A DNA stretch of 59,114 nt. Source: SVQP01 sp045594705 (GTDB taxonomy: Bacteria > Bacillota > Clostridia > Oscillospirales > CAG-272). Under the pieces are notes generated by a model. The model saw only the letters and a program-made list of their open reading frames with translations. It had not been told where the DNA came from and did no database searches. Shown here piece by piece: positions 52,290 to 59,114 of this stretch. Location of the stretch: positions 1 to 59,114 of the forward strand of contig JAZNZB010000086.1 of the NCBI GenBank assembly GCA_045594705.1, read 5' to 3'. Positions within the stretch are counted from its first letter, which is position 1. Each line of letters starts with the position of its first letter. Made by a program: the position numbers and the translations under genes.

Positions 52290-52661
52290 ATGGAACAGGA
52301 ACTCATTTCAAAAAAGGAGCTTTTGGAGCGTTACGGCATCTCTTACGGCGCACTGTACCGTTGGAAGCGAAAAGGTCTGATCCCCGAAGATTGGTTTATC
52401 AAAAAATCCACGGTCACGGGTCAGGAAACCTTTTTTCCAAAGGCATTGATCTGCGAGCGCGTGGAGCTGATCCGGAATCAAAAGGATGAGCTATCGCTTG
52501 ATGAGCTTGCGGGAGAATTCAACAGAGCATCAAAAAAAGCAGCGGTACTGACCGTCAAGACCGTATACGGGGACCGCACCTTTTCCCTTTCAGACGTACA
52601 AGGCATCACGCTTGACAAGGGCGACGGAACGGTGGTCGATCTGACACATCTGATTAAGTAA
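52290..52661 (+). CDS. YhbD-like (DUF4004) MerR-type DNA-binding protein
   Basis: A 123-residue protein. Residues about 5-70 form a MerR-like winged helix-turn-helix (ISKKELLERYGISYGALYRWKRKGLIPEDWF), and the rest is a short helical and beta tail. This matches DUF4004/YhbD of Bacillus, whose gene also precedes the bactofilin genes yhbE and yhbF. It is the likely repressor binding the two palindromes in its own promoter region (inference). The ribosome site is AAGGAGG. It lies 13 bp before the bactofilin gene. Confidence 0.85.
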   Translation: MEQELISKKELLERYGISYGALYRWKRKGLIPEDWFIKKSTVTGQETFFPKALICERVELIRNQKDELSLDELAGEFNRASKKAAVLTVKTVYGDRTFSLSDVQGITLDKGDGTVVDLTHLIK

Positions 52662-52674
52662 AGGAGAAATAACT

Positions 52675-53400
52675 ATGGATATGAAAATTTCGGGCAGCGG
52701 AAGTATTCCCGCAGGCGAATATGACGTTATTAAAATCAGCGGCAGCGGTACCATGGAAGGCAACATCAAATGCAAAGCGCTGCACATTTCCGGCTCCGCC
52801 AACTCAAGCGGCCCGGTAGAGTGCAGCGGTGAGATCCACATCTCCGGCGCATGTGATTTTGACAAGGATATTCTTACCAACACTTTACACGTTTCGGGAG
52901 CGATCAATTGCGATGGGAGCATTCACGCAACGGATAACGTACATCTTTCCGGCGGTGTCAACGTAGACGGAGATCTGAAATGCGTTACGCTTGATGCACA
53001 CGGTGGCTTGAACGTAGACGGCGATATTGAAGCTGAGACTGCATCTATTCACGGCAGTGCGTGCTGCGGTGGTCTTCTCAATGCCGAGAGTATTGAAATA
53101 GATACCCGCGATGCATGCGCAATCGGCAGCATCGGCGGCAGCAAAATAGTGATCAAATACAGAAAACGTAAATTTTTCAAGAATCTTATCACAATCAACT
53201 TCAACAATAAGCAGGTGCGTGGTGTTGAGGTGGAGCAATCCATCGAGGGTGACGAGATCGACATTGAGAACGTCACATGCCCTCGCGTTTCGGGCAGATG
53301 CGTGACTTTGGGCGAGGGCTGTGAGATCGAGCTTTTGCAGTATAGCGAAACGTATGAGATCCACGAAAAAGCCAAGGTGGGCAGGATCGAGAAGATTTGA
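52675..53400 (+). CDS. Bactofilin-family polymer-forming protein
   Basis: A 241-residue protein whose first about 145 residues are a regular beta-solenoid: repeated ISGSG, HISGSA, HISGAC, HVSGAINCDG and HLSGGVNVDGD strands, the hallmark of bactofilins (DUF583). The C-terminal about 90 residues are longer and more polar than in classic bactofilins. They include a basic stretch (IKYRKRKFFKNLI) that could touch the membrane. Bactofilins self-assemble into filaments that organise cell-wall or sporulation machinery. It is co-transcribed with the YhbD-like regulator. Confidence 0.88.
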   Translation: MDMKISGSGSIPAGEYDVIKISGSGTMEGNIKCKALHISGSANSSGPVECSGEIHISGACDFDKDILTNTLHVSGAINCDGSIHATDNVHLSGGVNVDGDLKCVTLDAHGGLNVDGDIEAETASIHGSACCGGLLNAESIEIDTRDACAIGSIGGSKIVIKYRKRKFFKNLITINFNNKQVRGVEVEQSIEGDEIDIENVTCPRVSGRCVTLGEGCEIELLQYSETYEIHEKAKVGRIEKI

Positions 53401-53417
53401 TTTTTCAGCGACTACAC

Positions 53418-53466
53418 GTAGGGGCGTTCTGTGAACGCCCGCGGGCGACCACAGGTCGCCCCCTAC
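53418..53466. repeat. GTAGGGG...CCCCTAC two-hairpin repeat
   Basis: Outer arms GTAGGGG/CCCCTAC enclose two hairpins (GGGCGTTC/GAACGCCC and GGGCGACC/GGTCGCCC), giving a cloverleaf-like fold. It shares its ends with the GTAGGG family in the sng genes. Confidence 0.75.
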
Positions 53467-53493
53467 GAATTCACGAACATATATCAAAATCAC

Positions 53494-53526
53494 AAGGGAC
53501 GACCAACGGTCGCCCCTTCATTTTTT
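53494..53526 (+). terminator. Terminator of the YhbD-like/bactofilin operon
   Basis: The stem AAGGGACGACC/GGTCGCCCCTT (one mismatch) with a 3-base loop is followed by CATTTTTT. Confidence 0.75.
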
Positions 53527-53585
53527 CTTCAATTTTGTAATTTTTCGTTGTTTTTTTAATTACTATTTTACTTTATGCGCGGGTT

Positions 53586-54353
53586 TTACGCGCCACCAAG
53601 CAGCTCGCGCAGCCGCTCCATGATCTTCTTTTCCTCTCTGGACACCTTAACCTGAGAGAGGCCAAGCGTGTTGGCGACCTGCTGTTGTGTCATATTTCGC
53701 CAATAACGCAGCAGCACGATCTTGCGCCAAAGCGGATCAAGCTGACCGATTGCCTGCGAAAGTGCGAGCCTGTCCAGCATGCGATCGGTCTCGTCCGCGC
53801 TGTCCCGATCGGGCAGCGTTCCCTCCAAGGTCAGCCCTCCGTCGTCATACACCGTTTCGGAAAGTGACGAAACGGGTGCAACAGCATCCAGCGCAACCGC
53901 AGCATCCTCCGCGCTGACTCCGCAGCGTGCGGCAAGCTCACCGATACTTGGATCCCGTCCCGTCTCGGCCATGATCCGATTTCGCTCACCCAGCAGGATC
54001 GCACCCATACGCTTATATTCCCTGCCCACCTTGATCGGGCCGTCGTCACGCAAATGCTTGCGGATCTCACCCACAATCAAGGGCACTGCATAGGTGGAAA
54101 AAGCTGTGCCGCGCTCTATCTCAAAGCTGCGAATGGCCTTGAGCATGCCGATCGTGCCGATCTGTACCAGATCCTCATACTCCGTACCTCTGTCCTTGAA
54201 TTTGACCGCTACACTGCGCACAAGTGCCATATTCTCCACGACCAGATGCTCCAAGGCTTGCTCGTCGCCCTCTTGTGCCAAAATCAACAGCTCCCGATTT
54301 TTTTCGATACGCTCCTGCGCTACCGTGTTTTCGATAATTATCCCCCCGATCAA
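53586..54353 (-). CDS. sigF: RNA polymerase sporulation sigma factor F
   Basis: A 255-residue sigma-70 family member, SpoIIAC, the first forespore-specific sigma. Region 2 is LVRSVAVKFKDRGTEYEDLVQIGTIGMLKAIRSFE with FSTYAVPLIVGEIRKHLRD. Region 3 spans about 115-165 and region 4 carries the HTH NMTQQQVANTLGLSQVKVSREE. The start is odd: the frame opens with TTG 54353, 3 bp after the spoIIAB stop. A GGGGGG run follows that codon, so initiation could also be a little downstream at a rare codon. Its place after spoIIAA-spoIIAB confirms the identity. Confidence 0.93.
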   Translation of the reverse strand: MIGGIIIENTVAQERIEKNRELLILAQEGDEQALEHLVVENMALVRSVAVKFKDRGTEYEDLVQIGTIGMLKAIRSFEIERGTAFSTYAVPLIVGEIRKHLRDDGPIKVGREYKRMGAILLGERNRIMAETGRDPSIGELAARCGVSAEDAAVALDAVAPVSSLSETVYDDGGLTLEGTLPDRDSADETDRMLDRLALSQAIGQLDPLWRKIVLLRYWRNMTQQQVANTLGLSQVKVSREEKKIMERLRELLGGA

Positions 54354-54356
54354 GCA

Positions 54357-54818
54357 TTATGTAATCTCGAGATCGGAAAGGATCTTCACCATCGTCACCG
54401 TCGTTCCCTTTCCGGGCTTGGATGACACGCGTACACCATCGGTAAAGCTTTCCATCACAGTAAAGCCCATGCCGCTACGCTCCCCCGCTGCATCGGTGGT
54501 GAACAGTGGCTGCCGTGCCTGCTTGACGTCAGCAATTCCGCAGCCCTTGTCCGCAATTTCAATGCGTACAATACGCCCCTCACACAGCTTGACCGTCATG
54601 CGGACAACACCCACCGCATCACGATATCCATGCACAATACAGTTTGTCACCGCCTCTGACACCGCACACTTGATATCCGCAAGCTCAGTCGCGGTAGGAT
54701 CAAGCTGCGAGACAAAGGCAGCGGCTGCAGCACGCGCCATTCCTTCATTGACAGAAAGCGAGGGCAGCCGCAGCACCATTTTGTTGACAACCTTGGCGTT
54801 GAATTTGTTATTTTTCAT
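54357..54818 (-). CDS. spoIIAB: Anti-sigma F factor SpoIIAB
   Basis: A 153-residue GHKL-fold Ser kinase and anti-sigma factor. The ATP-binding motifs are AVSEAVTNCIVHGYRD (N-box), IADKGCGIAD (G1) and RSGMGFTVME (G2/lid). It holds sigma F inactive and phosphorylates SpoIIAA. The start overlaps the spoIIAA stop by 4 bp. Confidence 0.95.
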   Translation of the reverse strand: MKNNKFNAKVVNKMVLRLPSLSVNEGMARAAAAAFVSQLDPTATELADIKCAVSEAVTNCIVHGYRDAVGVVRMTVKLCEGRIVRIEIADKGCGIADVKQARQPLFTTDAAGERSGMGFTVMESFTDGVRVSSKPGKGTTVTMVKILSDLEIT

Positions 54819-55249
54819 TTGAGCACCTCCTCTCTTACCTTGTGCTTACGGGTCTTATCCTTTGTGCCTCTCCCCTTTTTACTGACTGCTTCAGCTTGTC
54901 CGCTTTGCTCCGGACGTGCAATGACCGACCGCTCAACACGGACATACCGTTCCAGCCCCGCCAGCTTGATCACACGCTCTACTCCACCGCAAGGGTTACA
55001 CACAACCAGATCTCCGCCAAGCTCCTTCATGAGTGCACATCTGCCCATGATCAGGCCAAGCCCCGAGGAATCCATAAATTCAACGCCCGAAAGATCCAGA
55101 TACAGTCGTCTGGGACGCACCTTATACAGCAGTGAATCCATCCCGCTGCGCACCGCAACTGCACTGTGGTGATCGATATCCCCTTTGAGTTTGACACGGA
55201 GGAAATACCCGCTTTCCTCGTAAGTAAACGTTGCTCTGCCCATTTTCAT
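54815..55249 (-). CDS. spoIIAA: Anti-anti-sigma F factor SpoIIAA
   Basis: A 144-residue STAS-domain protein that releases sigma F from SpoIIAB. The phospho-acceptor Ser lies in FMDSSGLGLIMGR. Residues about 1-108 are the normal SpoIIAA domain. A further about 35 residues form a Lys/Arg-rich tail (SKKGRGTKDKTRKHKVREEVLK) not found in the roughly 117-residue Bacillus protein. A start at the second ATG (55243) is equally possible from ribosome-site spacing. Confidence 0.93.
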   Translation of the reverse strand: MKMGRATFTYEESGYFLRVKLKGDIDHHSAVAVRSGMDSLLYKVRPRRLYLDLSGVEFMDSSGLGLIMGRCALMKELGGDLVVCNPCGGVERVIKLAGLERYVRVERSVIARPEQSGQAEAVSKKGRGTKDKTRKHKVREEVLK

Positions 55250-55358
55250 TTGTCCTTTCCTAATGATTATTTACATCATAGCATGTCCGACGCAAAAAAA
55301 TCGTCGCACCCTGTCGGGCGCGACGAAAAAGTTTCACCATTTTGACAACCTTTCTTTC

Positions 55359-55578
55359 GAAAGTTTTTGCGTCGCTTTTTTCAGAAAAGCATGGTGGCGT
55401 GTGAATGTTGCCGGTATTTCGAGCGTTATTGACGCCACCCGATGATGAATTTCTGCGAAATTCATCATCCAAAAGGCAACCGGCAGCGCCCCGCAAGACG
55501 CTGTTTTAATTTGCGAAGCAAATAATTTGCGTAGCAAATATTTCTTCTTTTGCGGCAATTTTGCCAAAAAGAACGGAG
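55359..55578 (+). repeat. Long interspersed repeat, copy B
   Basis: This starts GAAAGTTTTTGCGTCGC and has a variable GC-rich middle with a GATGAATTTC/GAAATTCATC hairpin. Two tandem 16-bp palindromic units (AATTTGCGnAGCAAAT, 55509-55540) follow, and it ends AAAAAGAACGGAG. It is related to 16749-16905. No gene lies in the 660-bp gap 55250-55910. Confidence 0.8.
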
Positions 55579-55613
55579 AGAATTTTCTCAATGTCACATC
55601 TCCTAATTCATTC

Positions 55614-55729
55614 CGTACTTTTTCTTGGCTATGTAGCCGCAAGAAAAAGTACCAAAAAGAACGGCGATAAACGGGGCGTTGCCCCGAACCCCAGTCGCCT
55701 TTTGAAAAAAGCGACGCAAAAACTTTCGT
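55614..55729 (-). repeat. Long interspersed repeat, copy C (inverted)
   Basis: Read on the minus strand it begins GAAAGTTTTTGCGTCGCTTTTTTC and ends near a TACTTTTTCTTG/CAAGAAAAAGTA inverted pair. It faces copy B tail to tail. Confidence 0.75.
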
Positions 55730-55751
55730 GAAAAAGATGTGTAGACGCAAA

Positions 55752-55786
55752 AAGGGCTGTCGCAAAAGCGACAGCCCTTAATTTTT
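55752..55786 (-). terminator. Terminator of the EF-G-like gene (bidirectional)
   Basis: A 12-bp perfect stem, AAGGGCTGTCGC/GCGACAGCCCTT, with a 4-base loop and T-rich flanks on both strands. Confidence 0.85.
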
Positions 55787-55910
55787 TCATCCGCGGGAAT
55801 TTTTTCGAGTGCCAGGCGCACCGCAGATCGCCAGGCGAAGGCTTACTTGTCGTAAGTCGAGCCGCGAGCGAGGAGCAACGCAGCAATCGGGGAAATTCAC
55901 CGGATGAGCA

Positions 55911-57965
55911 TTACTCAGCTTTCTTGTTTTCTTCGATCACCTTCTGAGCAATGTTCGCGGGTACTACGTCGTAACCGGTCACTTCATACTCGAAGGATGC
56001 TCTACCTTGGCTCATTGCGCGCAGGTCGATGGGGTAAGTCACAAGCTCAGACTTGGGAGCAACAGCCTCAACGACCGTGTAACCGGGCTTGCCCTCTGCA
56101 GGGTTCATACCCATAACGTTACCGCGACGCTTGGGAATATCACTCATGATATCACCAACCATGCCGTCCGGAACCGTGATGAACAGGCTTCCCACAGGCT
56201 CAAGCAGTACGGGAGCGGACAGCTCAAGGCACTTCTTGTACGCCAGGTTAGCAGCGGTACGGAAGGAAAGCTCATCCGAGTCAACTGCGTGGTAAGAGCC
56301 GTCGTACAGCTCTGCCTTGAGGTTGACCATGGGATAACCTGCAATACCCTTTGCCATTGCATCCTGCAGACCCTTTTCAACTGCGGGAATGAAGTTCTTG
56401 GGAACCGAACCGCCAACGGTTGCATCGATAAAGGTCAGGCCGTCCTCTTCACCGGGAGCAAATCTTACCTTAACGTGGCCGTACTGACCGGAACCGCCGT
56501 TCTGCTTCTTGTGCTTACCTTCAACGTCGCACTTCTTGGTGATCTTTTCGCGGTAAGCGATCTTGGGAGTATCCAGCTTGATCTGTACGCCGAACTTGCC
56601 CTTCATCTTGGCAGCCAGCACGCTCAGGTGCATGTCGCCCAGACCGTAGATCAGCATCTGCTTGGTCTCTGGGTTGTTTTCATACTTCAGAGTCAGGTCT
56701 TCCTCGGTCATTCTTGCAATAGCCTGGGAGATCTTGCTCTCATCCTTAGCGGTTGCGGGCATCATAGCCTGGCACATGTAAGGATTGGGGTACTTGGTAG
56801 CAGCGTAAGCCTTGCCACCTGCAGTCAGGGTGTCGTTGGTGTTGGTGTCGGACAGCTTTGCAACCATACCGATATCACCGCAAGCCAGCTCGTCAACCTC
56901 GGTCTGCTTGTTACCCTTCATAATATAGATATGAGCCATCTTTTCCTGTGCGTCACTGGTCAGATTGGTCAGAACCATATCTCTCTTAACAGTACCGCTC
57001 ATGACCTTGAACAGAGACATCTTGCCAAGGAACGGGTCAGCGATGGTCTTGAATACGAACAGAGAGGTCTCACCGTCAACCTTGATCTCAATATCGGAGC
57101 CGTCAGCCAGCTTCTCGACCTTCTTAGCGGTATGTCTGGGGAAGGACTCCACGATTGCATCCATGACTGCAACAACGCCCCAGAGTCTGGTAGCAGCACC
57201 GCAGAATACGGGAGTGATGGTACCGTCGATGATACCCTGGTGCATAGCCTCCATGGACTCTTCCTTGGTGAATTCCTCGCCGTCGAAGAACTTCATCATC
57301 AATTCGTCGGACGTACCTGCCAGAGCCTCCTTGAGGACCTCCTGGTATCTCTCTGCATTCGCTTCCAGCTCAGCAGTCATGGCAGTTTCGGTTCTCTTTC
57401 CGCTGTCGTCGTAAACGTAAGCCTTCATGTCGATCAGGTCGATCATGGTGATATCCTTACCGTTCTTACCGACGGGAATAAATACGGGGCAGAGGGAGTT
57501 GCCAAACTTTTCGTGCAGCTGTGCGAAGGTCTTGTTGAAGTGTGCGTCCATATCGTCGCACTTGTTGATAAAGAAAGCCTTCGGAATGCCCATAGCGCAT
57601 GCCTTATCCCATGCGAGCTCGGTACCGACCTCAAGGCCTGCCTTACCGTCAACCATGATGATCGCGCTGTCAGCAACGCGGACTGCCTGGTTGACTTCGC
57701 CCTCGAAATCGAGGTAGCCGGGAGCGTCGATCACGTTGATCTTAATATCCTTCCAAAAAACGTGAGCAAGGGATGCGGACAGAGAAAAGCCTCTTGCCTT
57801 TTCCTCTGCGTCAAAGTCGCAAACGGTGTTTCCGTCGGTGGTCTTACCCATACGGTCGACGCCGCCGGAGACGTACAGCATAGACTCTGCAAGAGAGGTC
57901 TTGCCCGAGCCGCCGTGACCCATCAGAGCTACGTTTCTGATTTGCTTGGTGTTAAAAGTTGCCAT
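55911..57965 (-). CDS. Elongation factor G-like GTPase
   Basis: A 684-residue translational GTPase with all EF-G domains. G1 is GHGGSGKTS, G3 is DAPGY and G4 is NKCD. Domain IV has the GSGQYGHVKVRF and GGSVPKNFIPAVEKG segments, and domain V has GDIMSDIPKRRGNVMGM. The switch I region reads EKARGFSLSAS where canonical EF-G has ERGITI, and G3 has DAPGY instead of DTPGH. It therefore belongs to the EF-G2-like side group, not the main FusA, and is not next to rpsL/rpsG/tuf. Its job may be a specialised translocase or ribosome-release role. It has a strong promoter and rich codons. Confidence 0.9.
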   Translation of the reverse strand: MATFNTKQIRNVALMGHGGSGKTSLAESMLYVSGGVDRMGKTTDGNTVCDFDAEEKARGFSLSASLAHVFWKDIKINVIDAPGYLDFEGEVNQAVRVADSAIIMVDGKAGLEVGTELAWDKACAMGIPKAFFINKCDDMDAHFNKTFAQLHEKFGNSLCPVFIPVGKNGKDITMIDLIDMKAYVYDDSGKRTETAMTAELEANAERYQEVLKEALAGTSDELMMKFFDGEEFTKEESMEAMHQGIIDGTITPVFCGAATRLWGVVAVMDAIVESFPRHTAKKVEKLADGSDIEIKVDGETSLFVFKTIADPFLGKMSLFKVMSGTVKRDMVLTNLTSDAQEKMAHIYIMKGNKQTEVDELACGDIGMVAKLSDTNTNDTLTAGGKAYAATKYPNPYMCQAMMPATAKDESKISQAIARMTEEDLTLKYENNPETKQMLIYGLGDMHLSVLAAKMKGKFGVQIKLDTPKIAYREKITKKCDVEGKHKKQNGGSGQYGHVKVRFAPGEEDGLTFIDATVGGSVPKNFIPAVEKGLQDAMAKGIAGYPMVNLKAELYDGSYHAVDSDELSFRTAANLAYKKCLELSAPVLLEPVGSLFITVPDGMVGDIMSDIPKRRGNVMGMNPAEGKPGYTVVEAVAPKSELVTYPIDLRAMSQGRASFEYEVTGYDVVPANIAQKVIEENKKAE

Positions 57966-58093
57966 GGTAGTGTTCCTTGTTCCCTTTTTCCCGACTCATG
58001 CCGGGACGAGGGATCCCTTTCATTTGAATTTATTGCAAAACGAAATTGTTTTTCATGTGCAAATACGCCAATATTTATACAGCATACTATTTT

Positions 58094-58122
58094 ATTATAC
58101 AGCACCCAAAACCATTTTTCAA
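58094..58122 (-). promoter_or_regulatory. Sigma-A promoter of the EF-G-like gene
   Basis: Minus-strand TTGAAA (58117-58122), 17-bp spacer, perfect TATAAT (58094-58099). The leader to ATG 57965 is about 120 bases, unusually long here. Confidence 0.75.
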
Positions 58123-58146
58123 GATATTCGATTGATTTTTTTGCAA

Positions 58147-58178
58147 AGAGGGCGTAAAAAATACGCCCCCTTTTTTGT
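58147..58178 (-). terminator. Terminator of tatD
   Basis: The stem GGGCGTA/TACGCCC, extended by further pairs, has T/A-rich flanks between tatD and the EF-G-like gene's promoter. Confidence 0.75.
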
Positions 58179-58193
58179 TCGTTTTACACAAAT

Positions 58194-58997
58194 TTACGAG
58201 ATATTGAACAGTTTTTTCGCGTTATTTGCGGTCGTGGACGCGATCTGCTCAATTGCAACATTGTGCAGCTCGGCTTGCATTTCGGCTATGGAATGCATCA
58301 GCCCCGAGTGGTTGATCTTGCCGCGATACGGCTGCGGTGCAAGATAAGGACAATCGGTCTCAAGCAGCAGGCGGTCAAGCGGCACGACAGAGGCTGCGCG
58401 TCTGACCTTTTCGGCATTTTTATAGGTCACAGGGCCACCGAAAGAGAGATACCAGCCAAGCTTGAGTAGCTCCTTAGCCATCTCGTCGCTGCCGGAATAG
58501 CAATGGAACACGCCGCGCACGTTCGGGTACTGCTTGACCATATCAAAGCTGTCGCCGTGGGCCTCGCGATCGTGGATGATAACGGGCAGATCCAGCTCGC
58601 GCGCCATTTCCAGCTGGCGGGCGAAGTACTCGCGCTGCAGTGCCTTGTTGACGGGCTGCCAGTAGTAATCAAAGCCAATCTCGCCAATGGCCACGATCTT
58701 GTAGCGGCGGCGGGAGTCGGGGTCGCGGACAAGGTCGTAAAGGTCGGAGAGGACCTCATCGGGCGTTTGATCAAGATGCTGGCAATCCTCAGGGTGAATG
58801 CCGACGGCACACCACATAAAGTCGTAGCGTGCGGTCTGCTCGATGCAGCGGCGGTTGGTTTCGGGATTGGTGCCGACGTTGATAACGTGGCTGACGGCAT
58901 CGGCAAATTCGGGAGAGGTCAGAATGGCATGTGCCCCGCCCTCGAGCGTGTCAAATTTATGATCGAAGTAATGAGCGTGGGAATCGAATAATTTCAT
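58194..58997 (-). CDS. TatD-family metal-dependent hydrolase
   Basis: A 267-residue TIM-barrel metalloenzyme of the TatD DNase family (3'-5' exonuclease on single-stranded DNA/RNA, and D-tyrosyl-type activities claimed for some members). Motifs are FDSHAHYFD (HxH), VGIHPEDC, IGEIGFDYYW, IIHDREAHGD, FHCYSG and LLETDCPYLAPQPYRGKINH. It is full length, with AAAGGAG upstream of ATG 58997. The usual neighbours metG and rsmA are not visible before the window ends. Confidence 0.95.
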   Translation of the reverse strand: MKLFDSHAHYFDHKFDTLEGGAHAILTSPEFADAVSHVINVGTNPETNRRCIEQTARYDFMWCAVGIHPEDCQHLDQTPDEVLSDLYDLVRDPDSRRRYKIVAIGEIGFDYYWQPVNKALQREYFARQLEMARELDLPVIIHDREAHGDSFDMVKQYPNVRGVFHCYSGSDEMAKELLKLGWYLSFGGPVTYKNAEKVRRAASVVPLDRLLLETDCPYLAPQPYRGKINHSGLMHSIAEMQAELHNVAIEQIASTTANNAKKLFNIS

Positions 58998-59026
58998 GGG
59001 GCTCCTTTCAACATGGGTTGTCTCGA

Positions 59027-59114
59027 TTGAAAGTTTTTGCGTCGACCTTCACCCAAACGGCCAAGCTCTCTCGGATGAAAGTTTTCGCCCGCCTTTTTCA
59101 AAAGGCGGCGGGGT
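59027..59114 (+). repeat. Long interspersed repeat, copy D (cut by window end)
   Basis: GAAAGTTTTTGCGTCG begins near 59030. A second start, GAAAGTTTTCGCCCGCC, with a CTTTTTCAAAAG hairpin lies near 59081. It continues beyond the window. Confidence 0.65.

Noticed and set aside
53418..53526. CRISPR-like repeats
   Set aside because: The repeats are inverted hairpins without regular spacers, and no cas genes are present.

Overview
The window looks like chromosomal DNA of a spore-forming Clostridia (Bacillota), probably a gut-type Oscillospirales-like lineage. The sporulation genes spoIIAA-spoIIAB-sigF and spoIIR are present. Other pointers are Clostridia-style IreB and NrdR, sigma-A promoters with nearly invariant 17-bp spacers, strong Shine-Dalgarno sites and many lipoproteins with Thr/Glu-rich linkers. 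Base composition is moderate to slightly high in GC. Genus cannot be decided from this sequence alone. I see no rRNA, tRNA, CRISPR array, integrase or transposase.

Layout. 1-2.1 kb: a Cys-rich membrane protein, nrdR with its own NrdR box, and a tiny membrane/lipoprotein gene. 2.1-7.4 kb (minus): a three-gene operon of TerB-domain protein, P-loop ATPase and Lhr-like helicase, which has the architecture of the anti-phage system Shango (sngA-sngB-sngC). Two of its genes carry in-frame copies of a short repeat that is otherwise intergenic in this window. 7.5-16.7 kb (plus): a GH28-type beta-helix protein, ireB-ribF-a DacF-like protein, a possible ThyX-fold protein, then serC-serA. 17-26.3 kb: a 5'-nucleotidase lipoprotein, a sigma factor fused to about 680 extra residues (minus), a MITE-like element, and a nucleotide-turnover operon (dGTPase-like, two NrnA-type DHH proteins, SurE).

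26.3-35.8 kb (minus) is a seven-gene run: RDD membrane protein, MsmX/UgpC-type ATPase, two permeases, solute-binding lipoprotein, staphylococcal-nuclease-type lipoprotein, and a large repeat-containing lipoprotein. 36-39.4 kb holds housekeeping genes (dus, a HAD phosphatase, spoIIR, rbfA) and a small membrane protein. 39.4-49.6 kb (minus) is a carbohydrate operon: two paralogous solute-binding lipoproteins, a PHP hydrolase, a DUF4091 glycosidase, a 41-residue membrane peptide, an MFS transporter fused to a GH2 glycosidase, and an SGNH esterase. 49.7-59.1 kb holds prmC-ddl, a second small membrane protein, a YhbD-like regulator with a bactofilin and a two-site operator, the spoIIA operon, inverted repeat elements, an EF-G-like GTPase and tatD.

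Most striking for follow-up are the MFS-GH2 fusion, the sigma-factor fusion, the Shango operon invaded by in-frame repeats, the nuclease lipoprotein inside a sugar-type ABC operon, and the two-operator YhbD/bactofilin unit. Functions come from motifs read by eye. No database search was run.
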